64,000 nucleotides of DNA from Halorubrum sp. GN11_10-6_MGM. Lineage in GTDB: Archaea; Halobacteriota; Halobacteria; Halobacteriales; Haloferacaceae. Positions 19,639-29,879 of the stretch are shown one piece after another; positions within the stretch are counted from its first letter, which is position 1, and the number at the start of each line of letters is the position of its first letter. Where the stretch lies: the NCBI RefSeq assembly GCF_005435165.1, contig NZ_SGUC01000014.1, positions 1-64,000 of the forward strand. The letters are read 5' to 3'. The notes beneath the pieces were generated by a model that saw only the letters and a list, made by a program, of their open reading frames with translations, was not told the origin of the DNA and ran no database searches. The position numbers were made by a program, and so were the translations under genes.

Positions 19639-19975
19639 GGATATAGCATACTATCGTCGTCGCGGGTAAATACTTTCTGTGACCGAGTGTCGTGATCGGA
19701 CGCTTTGAAGGCTCTCCTTGGCGGTCTCACTACATGGCAGACTGGTGAGAACGCGAAAACTAATATCCATCTCTCGCACAACGTGTCACACGAGGCGCGA
19801 CAGTTTACAGAGCGGTCAGGACCACATCCCACTCGCACTCACCCGCCAAGATCTACCACACCACATCGTACAAAGCTACCGAGCTACGGCGCTTACGAGT
19901 GTGAGATGAGTGTGAAAAAATGGAACCGCAAACTGCGTGAGCCGAACGGGTTGTCCGTTCGGTGATTAGTGATCG
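19639..19975. other. Intergenic region between the S-layer gene and the surface-protein gene
   Basis: No gene or RNA was seen. The part just upstream of 19638 presumably holds the surface-protein promoter: a minus-strand AT-rich element lies near 19665-19680 (GTATTTACCC on that strand). The rest shows no clear signal; no T-tract or strong hairpin terminator was found after the S-layer stop. Confidence 0.35.
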
Positions 19976-22459
19976 TTAGTTGTCGCGGCGGGTCGCGAGC
20001 AACGCAGCGGCGATGAGCGCGACGAGCGCGACGAGCGCACCGAAGCCGGGCGTGCCGTCCTCGGTGGAGCCGTCACCGCTGGAGTCGTCGCCACTGGAGT
20101 CGTCACCAGAGGTGTCGTCACCAGAGCTGTCGTCGCCACTGGAGTCGTCACCAGAGGTGTCGTCACCAGAGGAGTCGTCACCAGAGCTGTCGTCGCCACT
20201 GGAGTCGTCTCCGCTAGAGTCGTCACCAGAGCTGTCGTCGCCACTGGAGTCGTCGTCGCCGTCAGACGGATCCTCGCGTTCTTCGACGATCTCAACGTTG
20301 ACACGGTCCGTACTTTCGCCGTCGTCAGCTTCGAGAATGTACGTGCCGGTCTCAACGTCAGACGTGTCGAAGGAAGCGTTCCACTGACCGTCGCTTCCCC
20401 ACTCGTCGGTGGAAGCCGACGCAACAGAGTCGTCTTCCTGCGTCAGGAGTTCGAGCGTGATCGCCGCGTTGTCGGGCTGACGGTTGGTGTCACCGCCGAC
20501 AACGAGCGTCTCGCCGGTCGCAACCGGGTTGATGCCCGAGGCCTCAGCCTGCTCAGGGTAGACGTCGTTGATCGAGAGCGTCGGATCGTTCAGCCGGAAG
20601 TTCTGGTTGACGATCAGGTCGTCGCTCCCGGTGTCGTCGACCGTGTTCGAGAGGATCTGGCTGCGGATCTGGTCGCCGGTACTGCTACCGTCGCCAAAGC
20701 TTTCAATTTCACCCGCAACGGTCTGCGCATCAGATCCGAATTCGTCACCGTACTCACCGTCACGGCCGGGTGAGATCACGTGACCAGAGACCGAACCCTG
20801 GGAGATGTCGTCCAGCGAGATATCTTCTTCTTCGAACGTCTCATCGCTGTCGACAGTTGCGGTCGTGGTAACCGTGTCACCACGCTCACCAACGAATGCG
20901 ATGACCACTTCGTCCTGACCAGCTGCGGTACCTTCAACGTCAATTTCCGCATCGACGCTGTCGATCTGTCCGTTGATCGTGCCGAAGTTCGCGGTCAGGT
21001 CACCGGGCTGGACACTGAGCGTGTACCGCGCACTCGATGCGCTGCTGAACTGCGATGTGGTGAGTTCGCTGGGGTCGTCAACATCTTCACTGCTCAGGTC
21101 GGAGGTATCGACGACACCGATGTCGTACTGACCCTCGAAGGAGAAGATGTTGCTGGCCGACGAGAGACGGACATCTTCCTCTTCGAAGCTGTCGTCCGAG
21201 TCGACGGAGATGTAGTCCTTGTCAACATCGCCAGCGTCGCCGGAGATGTTGAGCAGTTCCCAGTCGCTGTTGTCACGAGCGTATATCGCAACTTCGTCGG
21301 CACTCTGGGCGGTACCATTGATGTCGACTTCAGAACCGACCGTGTAGGTGTCGGTCGGGCTGTTGAGGGAAACCTCTCCCTCCTCGACGTCGAAGCTGAC
21401 ATCATCTGCAGACGTCAGGTTGCTAGTATCGTCAACCGAGCTCTCCTCATAGACATTAACGTCGATCGAGGAGTCATCGAGATATGCCGTCTCGATGGAG
21501 CCGACGCCCTGCGTACCATCAATCTCGACGGTGGCGTACGCGTACTCCATCTCGTTAGGCGTATCAGTCCCATTGTAGACGCCAGTCGCGTTGACGTCCT
21601 GAACGTTACGGAAGATGTCTTCCGCATTGTCGTAGCTGACACCGTCGCGGAAGTCGCCTGCGTCAATGGCAACAACGTGTTCGTCGCCATTCGTTCCGCC
21701 GCTCAGGGTGTACTGGAGGTTGTCACCGCGTGTGACAGAGTCCTCAGCAGTATCGATCGAAAGCTGGTCCTGGGAAGTGGTCTCGATGGTGTACTCCTGG
21801 ACCACGCTGTCGTAGTCAAGGTTGTTGGCACCCTCGAAGGTGACGGTGTACTCACCTGCATCTTCGGTTTGCAGATTGAGGGAAGTATTCTCCCCGGTGT
21901 TGTTGAGCTCCGTGGGACCCTCGACGACCTCACCAGTGATTTCGTCACCGTTCGGATCAGTAACCTCTACTGAAACGTTTTCAGCGTCGTCAAAGTTCCA
22001 CTCCGCGTAGATTTTGAGGTCATCCGCATTCGAAGTGGCAATCTGGCTAATGTCGTCAGTACTACCGTTGTTGCGTACCTCCGCGGTGGTGATCCGAGGC
22101 TGGACGACCGTTACACTGAAGCCACTTCCGTCGGCGTTGTCAGCGTAGGTTCCAGTCTCTTGATCTTCCGGAATCGGCATCTGGAGGGGCGTACCCTCAC
22201 GGTTACCGGAGGTCCCCTCTAAGTCACTGGCCTCGAACTTCTGTCCAGTGTCATCGTAGAAGAAGAGATTCTCTTCGCCCTGGTAAACCGAACTTCCATT
22301 TCCAACTGCGGTACCACCATCAACGTCCATACGATCTCCATCCGTTACATTAACCGCTGCAGCAGGTGCAGCCGCGAATCCAACGGCCACCATGGAGATC
22401 ACCATGAGAGCGCTGAAGAAGACCGCATTGGCCTTCGTGCGTGTATTGTCGTTTGTCAT
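19976..22459 (-). CDS. csg: S-layer glycoprotein with PGF-CTERM tail
   Basis: The 827-residue protein starts at MTNDNTRTKANAVFFSALMV, the typical S-layer glycoprotein signal peptide. I prefer this Met to one ten codons upstream. Mature sequence begins near AVNVTDGDRM. A very acidic body with many N-x-S/T sites follows. The C-terminus has about a dozen SGDD repeats (20070-20260) and the sorting tail TPGFGALVALVALIAAALLA. It should form the cell's surface lattice and be lipid-anchored by archaeosortase A. Oligosaccharyltransferase and sugar-transferase genes lie just beyond. Confidence 0.9.
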   Translation of the reverse strand: MTNDNTRTKANAVFFSALMVISMVAVGFAAAPAAAVNVTDGDRMDVDGGTAVGNGSSVYQGEENLFFYDDTGQKFEASDLEGTSGNREGTPLQMPIPEDQETGTYADNADGSGFSVTVVQPRITTAEVRNNGSTDDISQIATSNADDLKIYAEWNFDDAENVSVEVTDPNGDEITGEVVEGPTELNNTGENTSLNLQTEDAGEYTVTFEGANNLDYDSVVQEYTIETTSQDQLSIDTAEDSVTRGDNLQYTLSGGTNGDEHVVAIDAGDFRDGVSYDNAEDIFRNVQDVNATGVYNGTDTPNEMEYAYATVEIDGTQGVGSIETAYLDDSSIDVNVYEESSVDDTSNLTSADDVSFDVEEGEVSLNSPTDTYTVGSEVDINGTAQSADEVAIYARDNSDWELLNISGDAGDVDKDYISVDSDDSFEEEDVRLSSASNIFSFEGQYDIGVVDTSDLSSEDVDDPSELTTSQFSSASSARYTLSVQPGDLTANFGTINGQIDSVDAEIDVEGTAAGQDEVVIAFVGERGDTVTTTATVDSDETFEEEDISLDDISQGSVSGHVISPGRDGEYGDEFGSDAQTVAGEIESFGDGSSTGDQIRSQILSNTVDDTGSDDLIVNQNFRLNDPTLSINDVYPEQAEASGINPVATGETLVVGGDTNRQPDNAAITLELLTQEDDSVASASTDEWGSDGQWNASFDTSDVETGTYILEADDGESTDRVNVEIVEEREDPSDGDDDSSGDDSSGDDSSGDDSSGDDSSGDDSSGDDTSGDDSSGDDSSGDDTSGDDSSGDDSSGDGSTEDGTPGFGALVALVALIAAALLATRRDN

Positions 22460-22635
22460 TGTATGTTCTTGTGGTCTGCGTCGCGACACCTGTGCTTTGT
22501 CCGTACCTTACTCGCCCGTTCGTCGTCGACCAACATCACATCGAGGGCGCGACCGGACTTGGGTCGGATTACTCGCGGTGTGGCATCGCATTGTCCGCAT
22601 CGGTAGGGGTACTGCGTCTGTAACAATCATCGTCG

Positions 22636-22646
22636 AGTATAAATGC
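22636..22646 (-). promoter_or_regulatory. TATA-box promoter of the S-layer gene
   Basis: On the minus strand CATTTATACT lies about 180 bases before the S-layer start codon. Transcription would begin about 25 bases downstream, near 22613, giving a leader of roughly 150 bases. Long leaders are known for haloarchaeal S-layer genes. Confidence 0.5.
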
Positions 22647-22649
22647 TTT

Positions 22650-23341
22650 GTGTGCCTCTCGGCAGTGTGTGGATGCGACACACAGAAGATAGCGGTCGTC
22701 AGACAGTCGTTTTTAAAATATAGAGAGACAATTACACACTATCGCCACTGTGTGAAAAATCTCATCGGAGCCGCGTACGCCAGTCGACCGGAACATCTAC
22801 CTATACAGGGTTCCTCATGTTAATTGGGGTCGAGCTCTCTCAGGCGACTGGGTGCTGATTTTCAGGGTAGGGGACCTGCCCAGTCGTCTGCGTTCCCAAG
22901 ACGCTGATACTCCAAAGAGCTTCAGCGTTTTCGAGGCGGAGCCTCGGGCCTCAAGGAGCGAGGGGTTCAGACGCTCAGTCGGAAGCGCGACGCGAGTAGG
23001 CCGGAGAGGAGGCCGACACGAGCTTTTGCAATCACTATGTTACACCATATCTTACTGCCAGTTAGTGCTGTGTGTCCACAAGTGGCGCGCAGTACGGGCC
23101 GCAGTAGCCCGGCCCTGAATGGTGGGTTTGTCGACCCCGAAGGGCGTCCGTAGGCGGGGCGCACAAGACGCCCCGTCGCGCCAACCGAGGGCGAAAACCA
23201 CATCAAAGCCCCACCCTCAACGAGCGAACCCCGTAAGGGGTGAGCGAAGTAGGCTGGGATCGGTTACCTATGCGTCTGTGTCCTCGAACGCGGCCGCGAC
23301 AGCCACCTTCCATGATCCGAAGCAACGCTGACAGAAGAGAC
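22650..23341. other. Non-coding stretch resembling a TnpB-element 3' scaffold
   Basis: No gene was found over about 700 bases. Two parts look structured. At 22917-23030, GGCGGAGCCTCGGGCC and related G+C-rich inverted pieces occur. At 23213-23262, AACCCCGTAAGGGGTGAGCG is flanked by CCCACCC and GGCTGGG-type ends. Such sequences are typical of the 3' ends of haloarchaeal tnpB elements (guide-RNA scaffolds). With no tnpB nearby, these are probably solo remnants. Confidence 0.45.
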
Positions 23342-25891
23342 CTAGCCAAGAGAGATCTGCGTCTGGTTGCCTTGGAGTACGGCTTCACCGGTCACGGTGA
23401 CGGTCTGGTTGCCGATGGTGTACTTGCCGGGATGCGCAACGCGAATGGCAGCGGTACCATCTGAGACAGAAGCAGTCCGAGTGTACGTGTACGTCTCCTC
23501 CGCGAGCGTCACTGCTGTCGTCGCCGACACCTGCGCGTCGGTTGGTTCGGCTACTTCGATCACGGCCCCTGACACGACCGCAAACGTCCGGACGCCATCA
23601 TCGGCCGCGAGCAGTTGGTAATGGCCGACCGGATCGGTGTCGTTACGGCCGACACCAAGCCCCTCATGAAGCGCTGCGTACGTGGTGTTCGTTGCCGGCG
23701 CGTTCTCGCGCTCAGTTAGTACGACGTACCCGACCCGATCGCGGAGCCGGTCATATTCGGCGTCGGGGTCCGGAGATGCGAGGAACGAACCGTGGTTGCT
23801 TCGTGCGTAGCCGTAGCTCTGGGCCTCACCACTCACGAAGTAGTTGTACATGCGGTTATCGCCCCACTGACTCAACACGAAGTTGCGGGGATACTCACGC
23901 TCAACCTGCTCTGCGTGGGCGTCGACGGTCTGGGCGGCGTCGAACTGCGCGCGGTCATAGGTGGTCTGTCCGACAAGCGACGGTACAAGGAGGAGGTTGA
24001 ACAAGAGGACGAGCGCAACCGTCGCGACGAGGTACCCGCGCAGGCGAGTCCCCGATGGCAGCGCTAGTGACGTGATCGACTGTTCATCGGCTACTGTGTC
24101 ATCACTTCGATGCCGATTCGGCCGGGAAGTGGTGTTACGCTCGTTGTTCGGCCCAAGAGTCACGACGGGACGCGCGATGTCGATAGCCGACAGGAGATAG
24201 ACAAGCCCAATCCCGGCAAAGGGGGCGATGACGATCGCGAGCTGGCCCGCAAACCGCACCTGAACCGTCGCAAGCAGCGTGTAGTACCACGCGAAACAGA
24301 CGAGGACGAGCCAACCGGGCTCATACCGCCGCGCGACCGCCCACGTCGCGACCCCGAGAACGGCGACGGCGAAGTAGAACCCCACTCCAAGTTGGAGCAG
24401 CGGCCCGAACACGACCGCGAAGTCCGGTGAGAACAGTGATACTGTCTCCGAGATTCCTTCACGGAAGAACAGATCACCGGCGCGCGACTGGAGGCGGGCA
24501 ACATCGTCCGGACGAAGCCGCGCATAGCCGAACAGGCCGGTGAGGGCCACGAGCGCCTCGACCGCGACGAGTCCGAGCGGCGGCAGCGAGAGGCGACGCC
24601 ACAGCTCACCGAGGGCGACGACGACGAACGCGCCGCCGGCGACGAGAAGGGGCGTGCCCGCGGCGATCGACTCGTGCCAGCCGAGCGCAAGGTGTGCGGC
24701 GAGCGCCAGCCCGGCGCCGAGGGCGAGCCCCCCAAGTAGCGGCGCGTTGGCGAGGCCCGGAGCGATGTCGTGGCGCACGTCGAGCGCAACCCGGAGGCCG
24801 ACGACGCCCGCCAAAGGGACGAACGTGAGCGGCGAGCCGCCGTAAGCGTGCGCGGACGCGAACACGGCAACCGCGAGGACGAACGCGGCGGCCCACATCC
24901 TCGCGTCGCGGGCGTGTGCTCGCGCCGCGGCTTGAAGATCGTCTCCGGCGTCCGACCCCGCGTCGTCCGAGCCGCGCCGTGGCCTTCCCGTGACCCGTCC
25001 GGTGACGTCGGTCGCGAGGGCGGTCAGTGCGAGGACGAGCACGCCGATCCACAGGTACTGATGGGCTTGGTGATCGAGAAAGCCGACCGAGGTGTACACG
25101 ACGTTCACCGGGGCGAGCCCGTAGAAGACGACCGCGGCGAGCGCCACGCGGACGTCGCCCGTGAGCGACTTCGCGATCCGGTAGACGACGTAGCCGAGAC
25201 ACACCGAGGCGACGACCGGAAGCCACGCGGCGACTGCGGGCGCGGCGTCGACGCCGCCGAAGAGGACGGTCACCCACCAGTTCATGGCGTGCGCGAGCGG
25301 GCGCGTGCCCGCGGCGCCGCCCATGTCGGCAAACAGGCCGAAATCGAAGACGCCATCCGCGCGGGCGGCCAGCCGCTCTTGCCAGTACCGGAAGAAGTAG
25401 GTGTCGTTGGCCGGAGAGACGACGAACCCGTCGCGGAGGACGGCCGGCGCCGCGACAAGCCGGGCGGCGGCGACGGCGAGCAGCGCGCCGACAAGCGCGA
25501 GGGCAGTACGCCCGTCAGGGAGTGACTCAGCGAGCGAGGGCGGCACCCCGGAGGTGGCAGTGTTCGTCCCGGCGGCCGCCTTCGGAGCGCCGGGCGGGGC
25601 AGTCTCGTCGGCCGAGACAGTTTCATCCGTCGCGTCGGGGTCGGCCGGGCCCGCCTCGATCGCGGCGCGGACCGCCTCCGGGTGGCGGAGCCGATAGCCG
25701 TTCCCGGCGTCGGTCGCGAGGTCGCGGGCGACAAAGTCGCCGAACTGACCGGAATCAAGCGCGATGTCGGCGAACGTCCACGGTTCACCGTCGGCGTCAC
25801 GCTCGGCGAGCGCGGCGAGGGCCTCCTCCGCGTCCGGGTGGGCCGCGAGGAACGCGCGGGCGGCCGCGGTCGTCTCCTCGGGCGAGGGCAT
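23342..25891 (-). CDS. STT3/AglB-family oligosaccharyltransferase, atypical catalytic-region motif
   Basis: The 849-residue protein has an N-terminal cytoplasmic segment, about 12 membrane helices (residues about 130-600) and a C-terminal external domain. It shows STT3 traits: DTYFFRYWQER in the first loop and SVGFLDHQAHQYLW in the fifth. At the place of the usual WWDYG motif it reads SQWGDNRMYN (about residues 674-683). It should transfer lipid-linked glycans to Asn of secreted proteins, with the neighbouring S-layer protein as the obvious substrate. I took the Met at 25891; the upstream extension is Arg-rich and unlikely. It is G+C-rich and divergent from the sugar transferase. Confidence 0.8.
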   Translation of the reverse strand: MPSPEETTAAARAFLAAHPDAEEALAALAERDADGEPWTFADIALDSGQFGDFVARDLATDAGNGYRLRHPEAVRAAIEAGPADPDATDETVSADETAPPGAPKAAAGTNTATSGVPPSLAESLPDGRTALALVGALLAVAAARLVAAPAVLRDGFVVSPANDTYFFRYWQERLAARADGVFDFGLFADMGGAAGTRPLAHAMNWWVTVLFGGVDAAPAVAAWLPVVASVCLGYVVYRIAKSLTGDVRVALAAVVFYGLAPVNVVYTSVGFLDHQAHQYLWIGVLVLALTALATDVTGRVTGRPRRGSDDAGSDAGDDLQAAARAHARDARMWAAAFVLAVAVFASAHAYGGSPLTFVPLAGVVGLRVALDVRHDIAPGLANAPLLGGLALGAGLALAAHLALGWHESIAAGTPLLVAGGAFVVVALGELWRRLSLPPLGLVAVEALVALTGLFGYARLRPDDVARLQSRAGDLFFREGISETVSLFSPDFAVVFGPLLQLGVGFYFAVAVLGVATWAVARRYEPGWLVLVCFAWYYTLLATVQVRFAGQLAIVIAPFAGIGLVYLLSAIDIARPVVTLGPNNERNTTSRPNRHRSDDTVADEQSITSLALPSGTRLRGYLVATVALVLLFNLLLVPSLVGQTTYDRAQFDAAQTVDAHAEQVEREYPRNFVLSQWGDNRMYNYFVSGEAQSYGYARSNHGSFLASPDPDAEYDRLRDRVGYVVLTERENAPATNTTYAALHEGLGVGRNDTDPVGHYQLLAADDGVRTFAVVSGAVIEVAEPTDAQVSATTAVTLAEETYTYTRTASVSDGTAAIRVAHPGKYTIGNQTVTVTGEAVLQGNQTQISLG

Positions 25892-26053
25892 TAGCGTGTC
25901 TGTGTCGGGGGCGCCGATTAGCGGTTTCGGTTGGGCGCGCACCGAAACGCGACTCGCAACGAGACGGCGAGGAACGTGATGGGCAGAGACTACCCCCGGC
26001 CACCACACTGTCCGCGGAAACAGTGTATTTAACAGCGTTCGCCTATCAACCGA

Positions 26054-27514
26054 ATGATAATGGATACCGGCTGGCGCTACCGGATCGCGAGCGTCTGCGG
26101 GGTTGCCGGGCTGGCAGCACTCGCGGTCGTCCTCGTGAACAACGGCGCCGTACAGACGGCCGCCGGATCGCTGCCCGTCCTGGGGCGACTGCCGACCGAC
26201 CCCCCGGCCGGCGCGGAGTTTGCGATCGAGGTCGCGCTAACGGCGGCGGTGATTGCGGGCGCGTTCGTTCCCCTCTATAAGCCACGCCCGCGGCGCATCC
26301 TTGATATCGTTGCGCTCGCGCACAAGCGTACGCTTGTCGCTGTGTTCGCGCTGGCGACGGTCGGCTACTTCGATTACACGTACAAGGTGCCGCGGCTCAC
26401 GCTCGTGTTGATCACGCCGGCACTTTTTATCATATTACCTGCGTGGTTCGTCTGGCTCCGCCGCCCCGAGGTGCGGAGCGAGCGAGCGATCGTCGTCGGC
26501 GACGATCTTGAGCAGATCGCCGCGATCGCGGACCGGGCTGAGCCGGAACTGCTCGGCTATCTCTGTCCCACGTCTGCGGCAACGGCGGACGGCCCATGGG
26601 ACGGGGTGTCAGCAGATCGAGACTGGACAGACGCGCCGGCGGTCTCCGACGGCGGGCGGTCGCTCGTCGACGTGCCGCGGCTGGGGGGGCTCTCGCGGCT
26701 GGAGGATATCCTCGTCGAGCACGACGTCGACACCGTCGTGTTGGCGTTCGGGGAGGCCGACCGCGCGGAGTTCTTCGGCGCGCTCGACGCCTGTTACGAG
26801 CACGGCGTGGCCGCGAAGGTCCACCGCGACCACGCAGACACCGTGTTGACCGCGGACGGCGACCCGGGCGCGTCGCTCGTCGACGTCGAGATCGAACCGT
26901 GGGACGTCCAAGACCACCTGTTCAAGCGCGCGTTCGACGTGGCGTTCGCCGCGGTGGGGCTCATCGCATTGTCGCCCGTAATCGTGCTGATCGCACTCGC
27001 CATTAAGATGGATGACGGCGGTGCGGTGTTGTACCGACAGGAGCGCACCGCGGTGTTCGGCGAGACGTTCGACGTGTTCAAGTTCCGGTCGATGGCGCCG
27101 GAGGGGGAGTCCGCAACACCGGTCGACGACGGGGAGAACGACCGCATCACGCGCGTCGGGCGGGCCATTCGGCCGACGCATCTCGACGAGATCCCGCAGC
27201 TGTGGTCGATCCTGCGCGGCGACATGAGCGTCGTCGGCCCGCGGGCGGTGTGGACCGAGGAGGAACACCTGCTGGAAGATGAGACCGACATGTGGCGCAA
27301 GCGGTGGTTCATCAAGCCGGGGCTGACCGGGCTGGCGCAGATCAACGACGCCAGCAGCGTCGAGCCCGAGACGAAACTGCGGTACGACCTCCGGTACGTG
27401 CGCGAGCAGTCGCTCCCGTACGACCTGAAGATCGTCTCGCGACAGATCTGGAAGGTCGTGACGGACGTGTGGAAGACCGCTCTGGGTCGCGACGGGGAGT
27501 CGGAGTCGGAGTAG
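26054..27514 (+). CDS. Polyprenyl-phosphate sugar-1-phosphate transferase (WcaJ/PglC-like)
   Basis: The 486-residue protein has four or five N-terminal membrane helices, a central CoA-binding-like region, and a C-terminal bacterial sugar-transferase domain from about residue 290. That domain carries the KRAFDV entry helix, FKFRSM, the RPTHLDEIPQLW motif, MSVVGPR and KPGLTGLAQI. It adds the first sugar phosphate to a lipid carrier, starting glycan synthesis. It diverges from the STT3 gene with a 162-base gap, so the two define a glycosylation locus. The start may instead be the Met two codons on (26060). Confidence 0.88.
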   Translation: MIMDTGWRYRIASVCGVAGLAALAVVLVNNGAVQTAAGSLPVLGRLPTDPPAGAEFAIEVALTAAVIAGAFVPLYKPRPRRILDIVALAHKRTLVAVFALATVGYFDYTYKVPRLTLVLITPALFIILPAWFVWLRRPEVRSERAIVVGDDLEQIAAIADRAEPELLGYLCPTSAATADGPWDGVSADRDWTDAPAVSDGGRSLVDVPRLGGLSRLEDILVEHDVDTVVLAFGEADRAEFFGALDACYEHGVAAKVHRDHADTVLTADGDPGASLVDVEIEPWDVQDHLFKRAFDVAFAAVGLIALSPVIVLIALAIKMDDGGAVLYRQERTAVFGETFDVFKFRSMAPEGESATPVDDGENDRITRVGRAIRPTHLDEIPQLWSILRGDMSVVGPRAVWTEEEHLLEDETDMWRKRWFIKPGLTGLAQINDASSVEPETKLRYDLRYVREQSLPYDLKIVSRQIWKVVTDVWKTALGRDGESESE

Positions 27515-27729
27515 TCGGAGGAGTCGAGAGATTCGGAGGAGTCGGAGTCAGAGTAGGCGGTATCGATCGGCTCTCGACGACATCACCCACAGAAAGTACT
27601 TATTCTCCCTCGGATACGATCAGATATGAACGTTCGAGCGACGGTCGGACGACCACGCACCCGGTAGACGGTCCGTGCGACCGCCCCGCCGGGGCCGTAG
27701 CGGGCTGTGTTCCAGTGCGTGGAACCGCC

Positions 27730-27966
27730 ATGAACGACGACGAACTCCTCCGTCAAGAGCTGCGCAGCGCTCGCGAAGAACTCGTCCGCAAACGCACGTC
27801 CGAGGACACGGCCTCCGCGGAGAGCCGGCTCCCGCTAATGCCGGAGCGCGACGAGGCGTTCATCCGGCTCGCCCTGATGAGCGTCGAAGAGCTCGAAACG
27901 CATATCGAACGACTCGAACGCGATCTGGCCGATCTTCAGGAGGGTGTCGAGCGACCGGACGAGTAG
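27730..27966 (+). CDS. Small coiled-coil protein, copy 1 of a duplicated gene
   Basis: The 78-residue protein MNDDELLRQELRSAREELVR is charged and helical and ends LEERLERDLADLQEG-like (actual ETHIERLERDLADLQEG), a probable coiled coil. A near-identical copy lies at 29880-30123, on the other side of the ATPase pseudogene. I chose this ATG because the similarity to the second copy begins right after it. Function is unknown; the gene pair brackets an ATPase gene and may be part of that module. Confidence 0.6.
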   Translation: MNDDELLRQELRSAREELVRKRTSEDTASAESRLPLMPERDEAFIRLALMSVEELETHIERLERDLADLQEGVERPDE

Positions 27967-28438
27967 CTCAAACTCCGAGTGGAATACACCACGCTCGCGA
28001 GTGAACTCTTCGTATACTCGTGTAGGCAGAGAGCAGATGACATCATGAGGATTCCCGAACCGGCCGGTGAGGGTGTAGATTTTGGTGCGGGCGATATCAG
28101 TTTGCTGACTCGATAGCATGGTATGCTCGCGTTGAGATTATAAGATGGCAGATATAGTATATAAACGAGACATGCCAGGAGACAATGGTAAATCAGATCT
28201 AGTTATAGTGAATGGAGAAGTATAAAATGAAGAATACCAGATAGTAATAGACTATTTAACACACTATAGAGATAGACAGTAAATACGTTACTGGCGGCTA
28301 GACATGCGTTTTCTGAATCAAAATGGTCACAGCAAGATCACGTAGCGAAGTAGTATCCGAAACGCCAGCGCGGCGAACATGAACTCTCGAAGGATTTGCC
28401 TCGTGCCTGTCGGCCCAGGCAAGTCACAATAAGGAAGC
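27967..28438. other. AT-rich intergenic region
   Basis: No gene or RNA was recognised. The segment 28120-28320 is much richer in A+T than its flanks (AAGATTATAAGATGG, ATAGTATATAAACGAG), with several TATA-like stretches but no reading frame behind them. Base composition changes abruptly here from the G+C-rich glycosylation block, marking the start of accessory DNA. Confidence 0.4.
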
Positions 28439-29820
28439 CTACTGAGCAGAGTTGAACAAAGCAGCGAGTTCGTCCAGTCCGTAGAGAGATGTATCGGGAC
28501 GGTCGTCAACTGCTTCACGCAACTCGTCGGTAAATCCGGACCGAGAGAAAAGCGCATAGCGCACGTCCCGATCAGCTCCCTGCCACCGGACCTCCGACTC
28601 CAGTGCGGTGAGGTCATCGAACACCGCACGGCCAACGGGCGTTGCGGTCCATTTACACTCACCGAGTAGCAGCGTGTTCGTGTCTCGGTTGATTCCGACG
28701 ATATCGATCTCATCACCGCCGTACCACCAGCGGCCGACCCGCGAGCAGGAGACGGGGAACCCAGTCGTGCGAACCGCCTGTTGACACACGGTTTCGAAGG
28801 TCCGACTCGTGTGTGTCGGGAGCGTCTCGGCGAGCGCCGCTCGGACCGGCGCCGTCTGTCCCTGTTCGAGGGCCCCCGATTCGGTGCCACGTAGCGAAAC
28901 CAGAACCGAAGGAAGTCGTCTGTGAGTCGATAGAGTCCACGCCCGTCCGGGTCCGTGACTGGATGCTCCCGGTCGAGGATCGCCAACTGGGTTAGATTCT
29001 GGAGATATCGGGAGAGGCTGCTGGCATCGCGTCCGATCTCGTTGGCGATCTCGGTAACACGGGTCGCTCCAGCGGCGATCGCTTCCAAGATAGCCAGATA
29101 CGTGGCGGGCTCGCGGAGTTCCTGCCGTAACAGAAACTCCGGCTCCTCGTAGAGGAACGCACCCTTCGAGAGGATCGCCTGCTCGATGTTCTCGAAGAGA
29201 GATTGCTCCGGGTCGAACTGTTCGAGATACGCGGGAACGCCTCCCAGAACGCTGTACAGCTGGATCTGCGTCTCCAGATCGGTCTGCGGGAAAAACGCGC
29301 GGACATCCGCGAACGAGAGCGGCGCGAGTTCCCATTGTCCCGTCCGTCGCCCGTACAAGGGGCTCTCGTAGCTCAACACACCGTCTTCCATCATCGAAAT
29401 CGATGACCCCAACAGTACGAGTGAGATATGCGTCCCGTCTAGCACATCGTCGACGATCGTCTGAAAGACGGACGGGATCGTCTCATCGCCGTCCACGAGA
29501 TACGAAAACTCGTCGAGTGCCACCACGCATGGATCGTCGACGCGAGCGGTGAGATATCGAAACGCCTCCACGAAGTCGTCGACATCGGGTGTGATGTCAT
29601 CAAACGCATCAGCACACTGCGACGCAAATCGTCGGGCGTTGTGTTTTGACCCCCGCTCGTCACAGAGATAGTAGATCGACGTCCGCTTTACTTCTTCAAG
29701 TGCGGTCGTTACGAGAGTCGTCTTGCCGACGCGTCGTCTCCCGTAGACGACGAGTAGCTGTCGCTCCTCTTGAGAGAGGTGTGACGTGAGCCACTCGAGT
29801 TCTCGCTTCCGGTTTATCAT
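28439..29820 (-). pseudogene. ATPase-DUF234 protein, copy 1, broken by a one-base deletion
   Basis: The N-terminal frame starts MINRKRELEWLTSHLSQEER and has Walker A GRRRVGKTTLV and the Walker-B-type VVALDEFSYL, as in archaeal ATPases of the SSO1545/ATPase_2 family. The C-terminal DUF234 part, with nuclease-like DEIDIVGINRD...GECKW, continues in another frame. Compared with the intact copy at 48038-49411, one base is missing near 28871-28878, inside a G/C run. The ATPase part alone would end with a wrong tail. It is flanked by two copies of a small gene. Confidence 0.85.
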
Positions 29821-29879
29821 TATGTGTACGATAATATTATCGCCTTCATAATAGCTGTTCGGATCGATCGGGATCGCGG

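Noticed and set aside
20070-20260. Regular 15-base repeats
   Set aside because: They encode SGDD repeats of the S-layer glycoprotein linker and are not a CRISPR array.
20780-21973. Long open frame on the plus strand inside the S-layer gene
   Set aside because: It is antisense to the S-layer glycoprotein, whose signal peptide, repeats and PGF-CTERM tail are clear. Acidic haloarchaeal codon bias leaves antisense frames open.
24770-26280. Several open frames opposite the STT3 gene
   Set aside because: They are Arg/Pro-rich shadows of a G+C-rich gene with clear membrane helices on the other strand.
27496-27560. Tandem GGAGTC-type repeat after the sugar-transferase gene
   Set aside because: It is a short imperfect simple repeat at the end of the gene; no role is suggested.
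29824-29879. Start of the second small coiled-coil gene at an upstream ATG
   Set aside because: The added codons come from the divergent ATPase promoter region and are absent from the intact copy.
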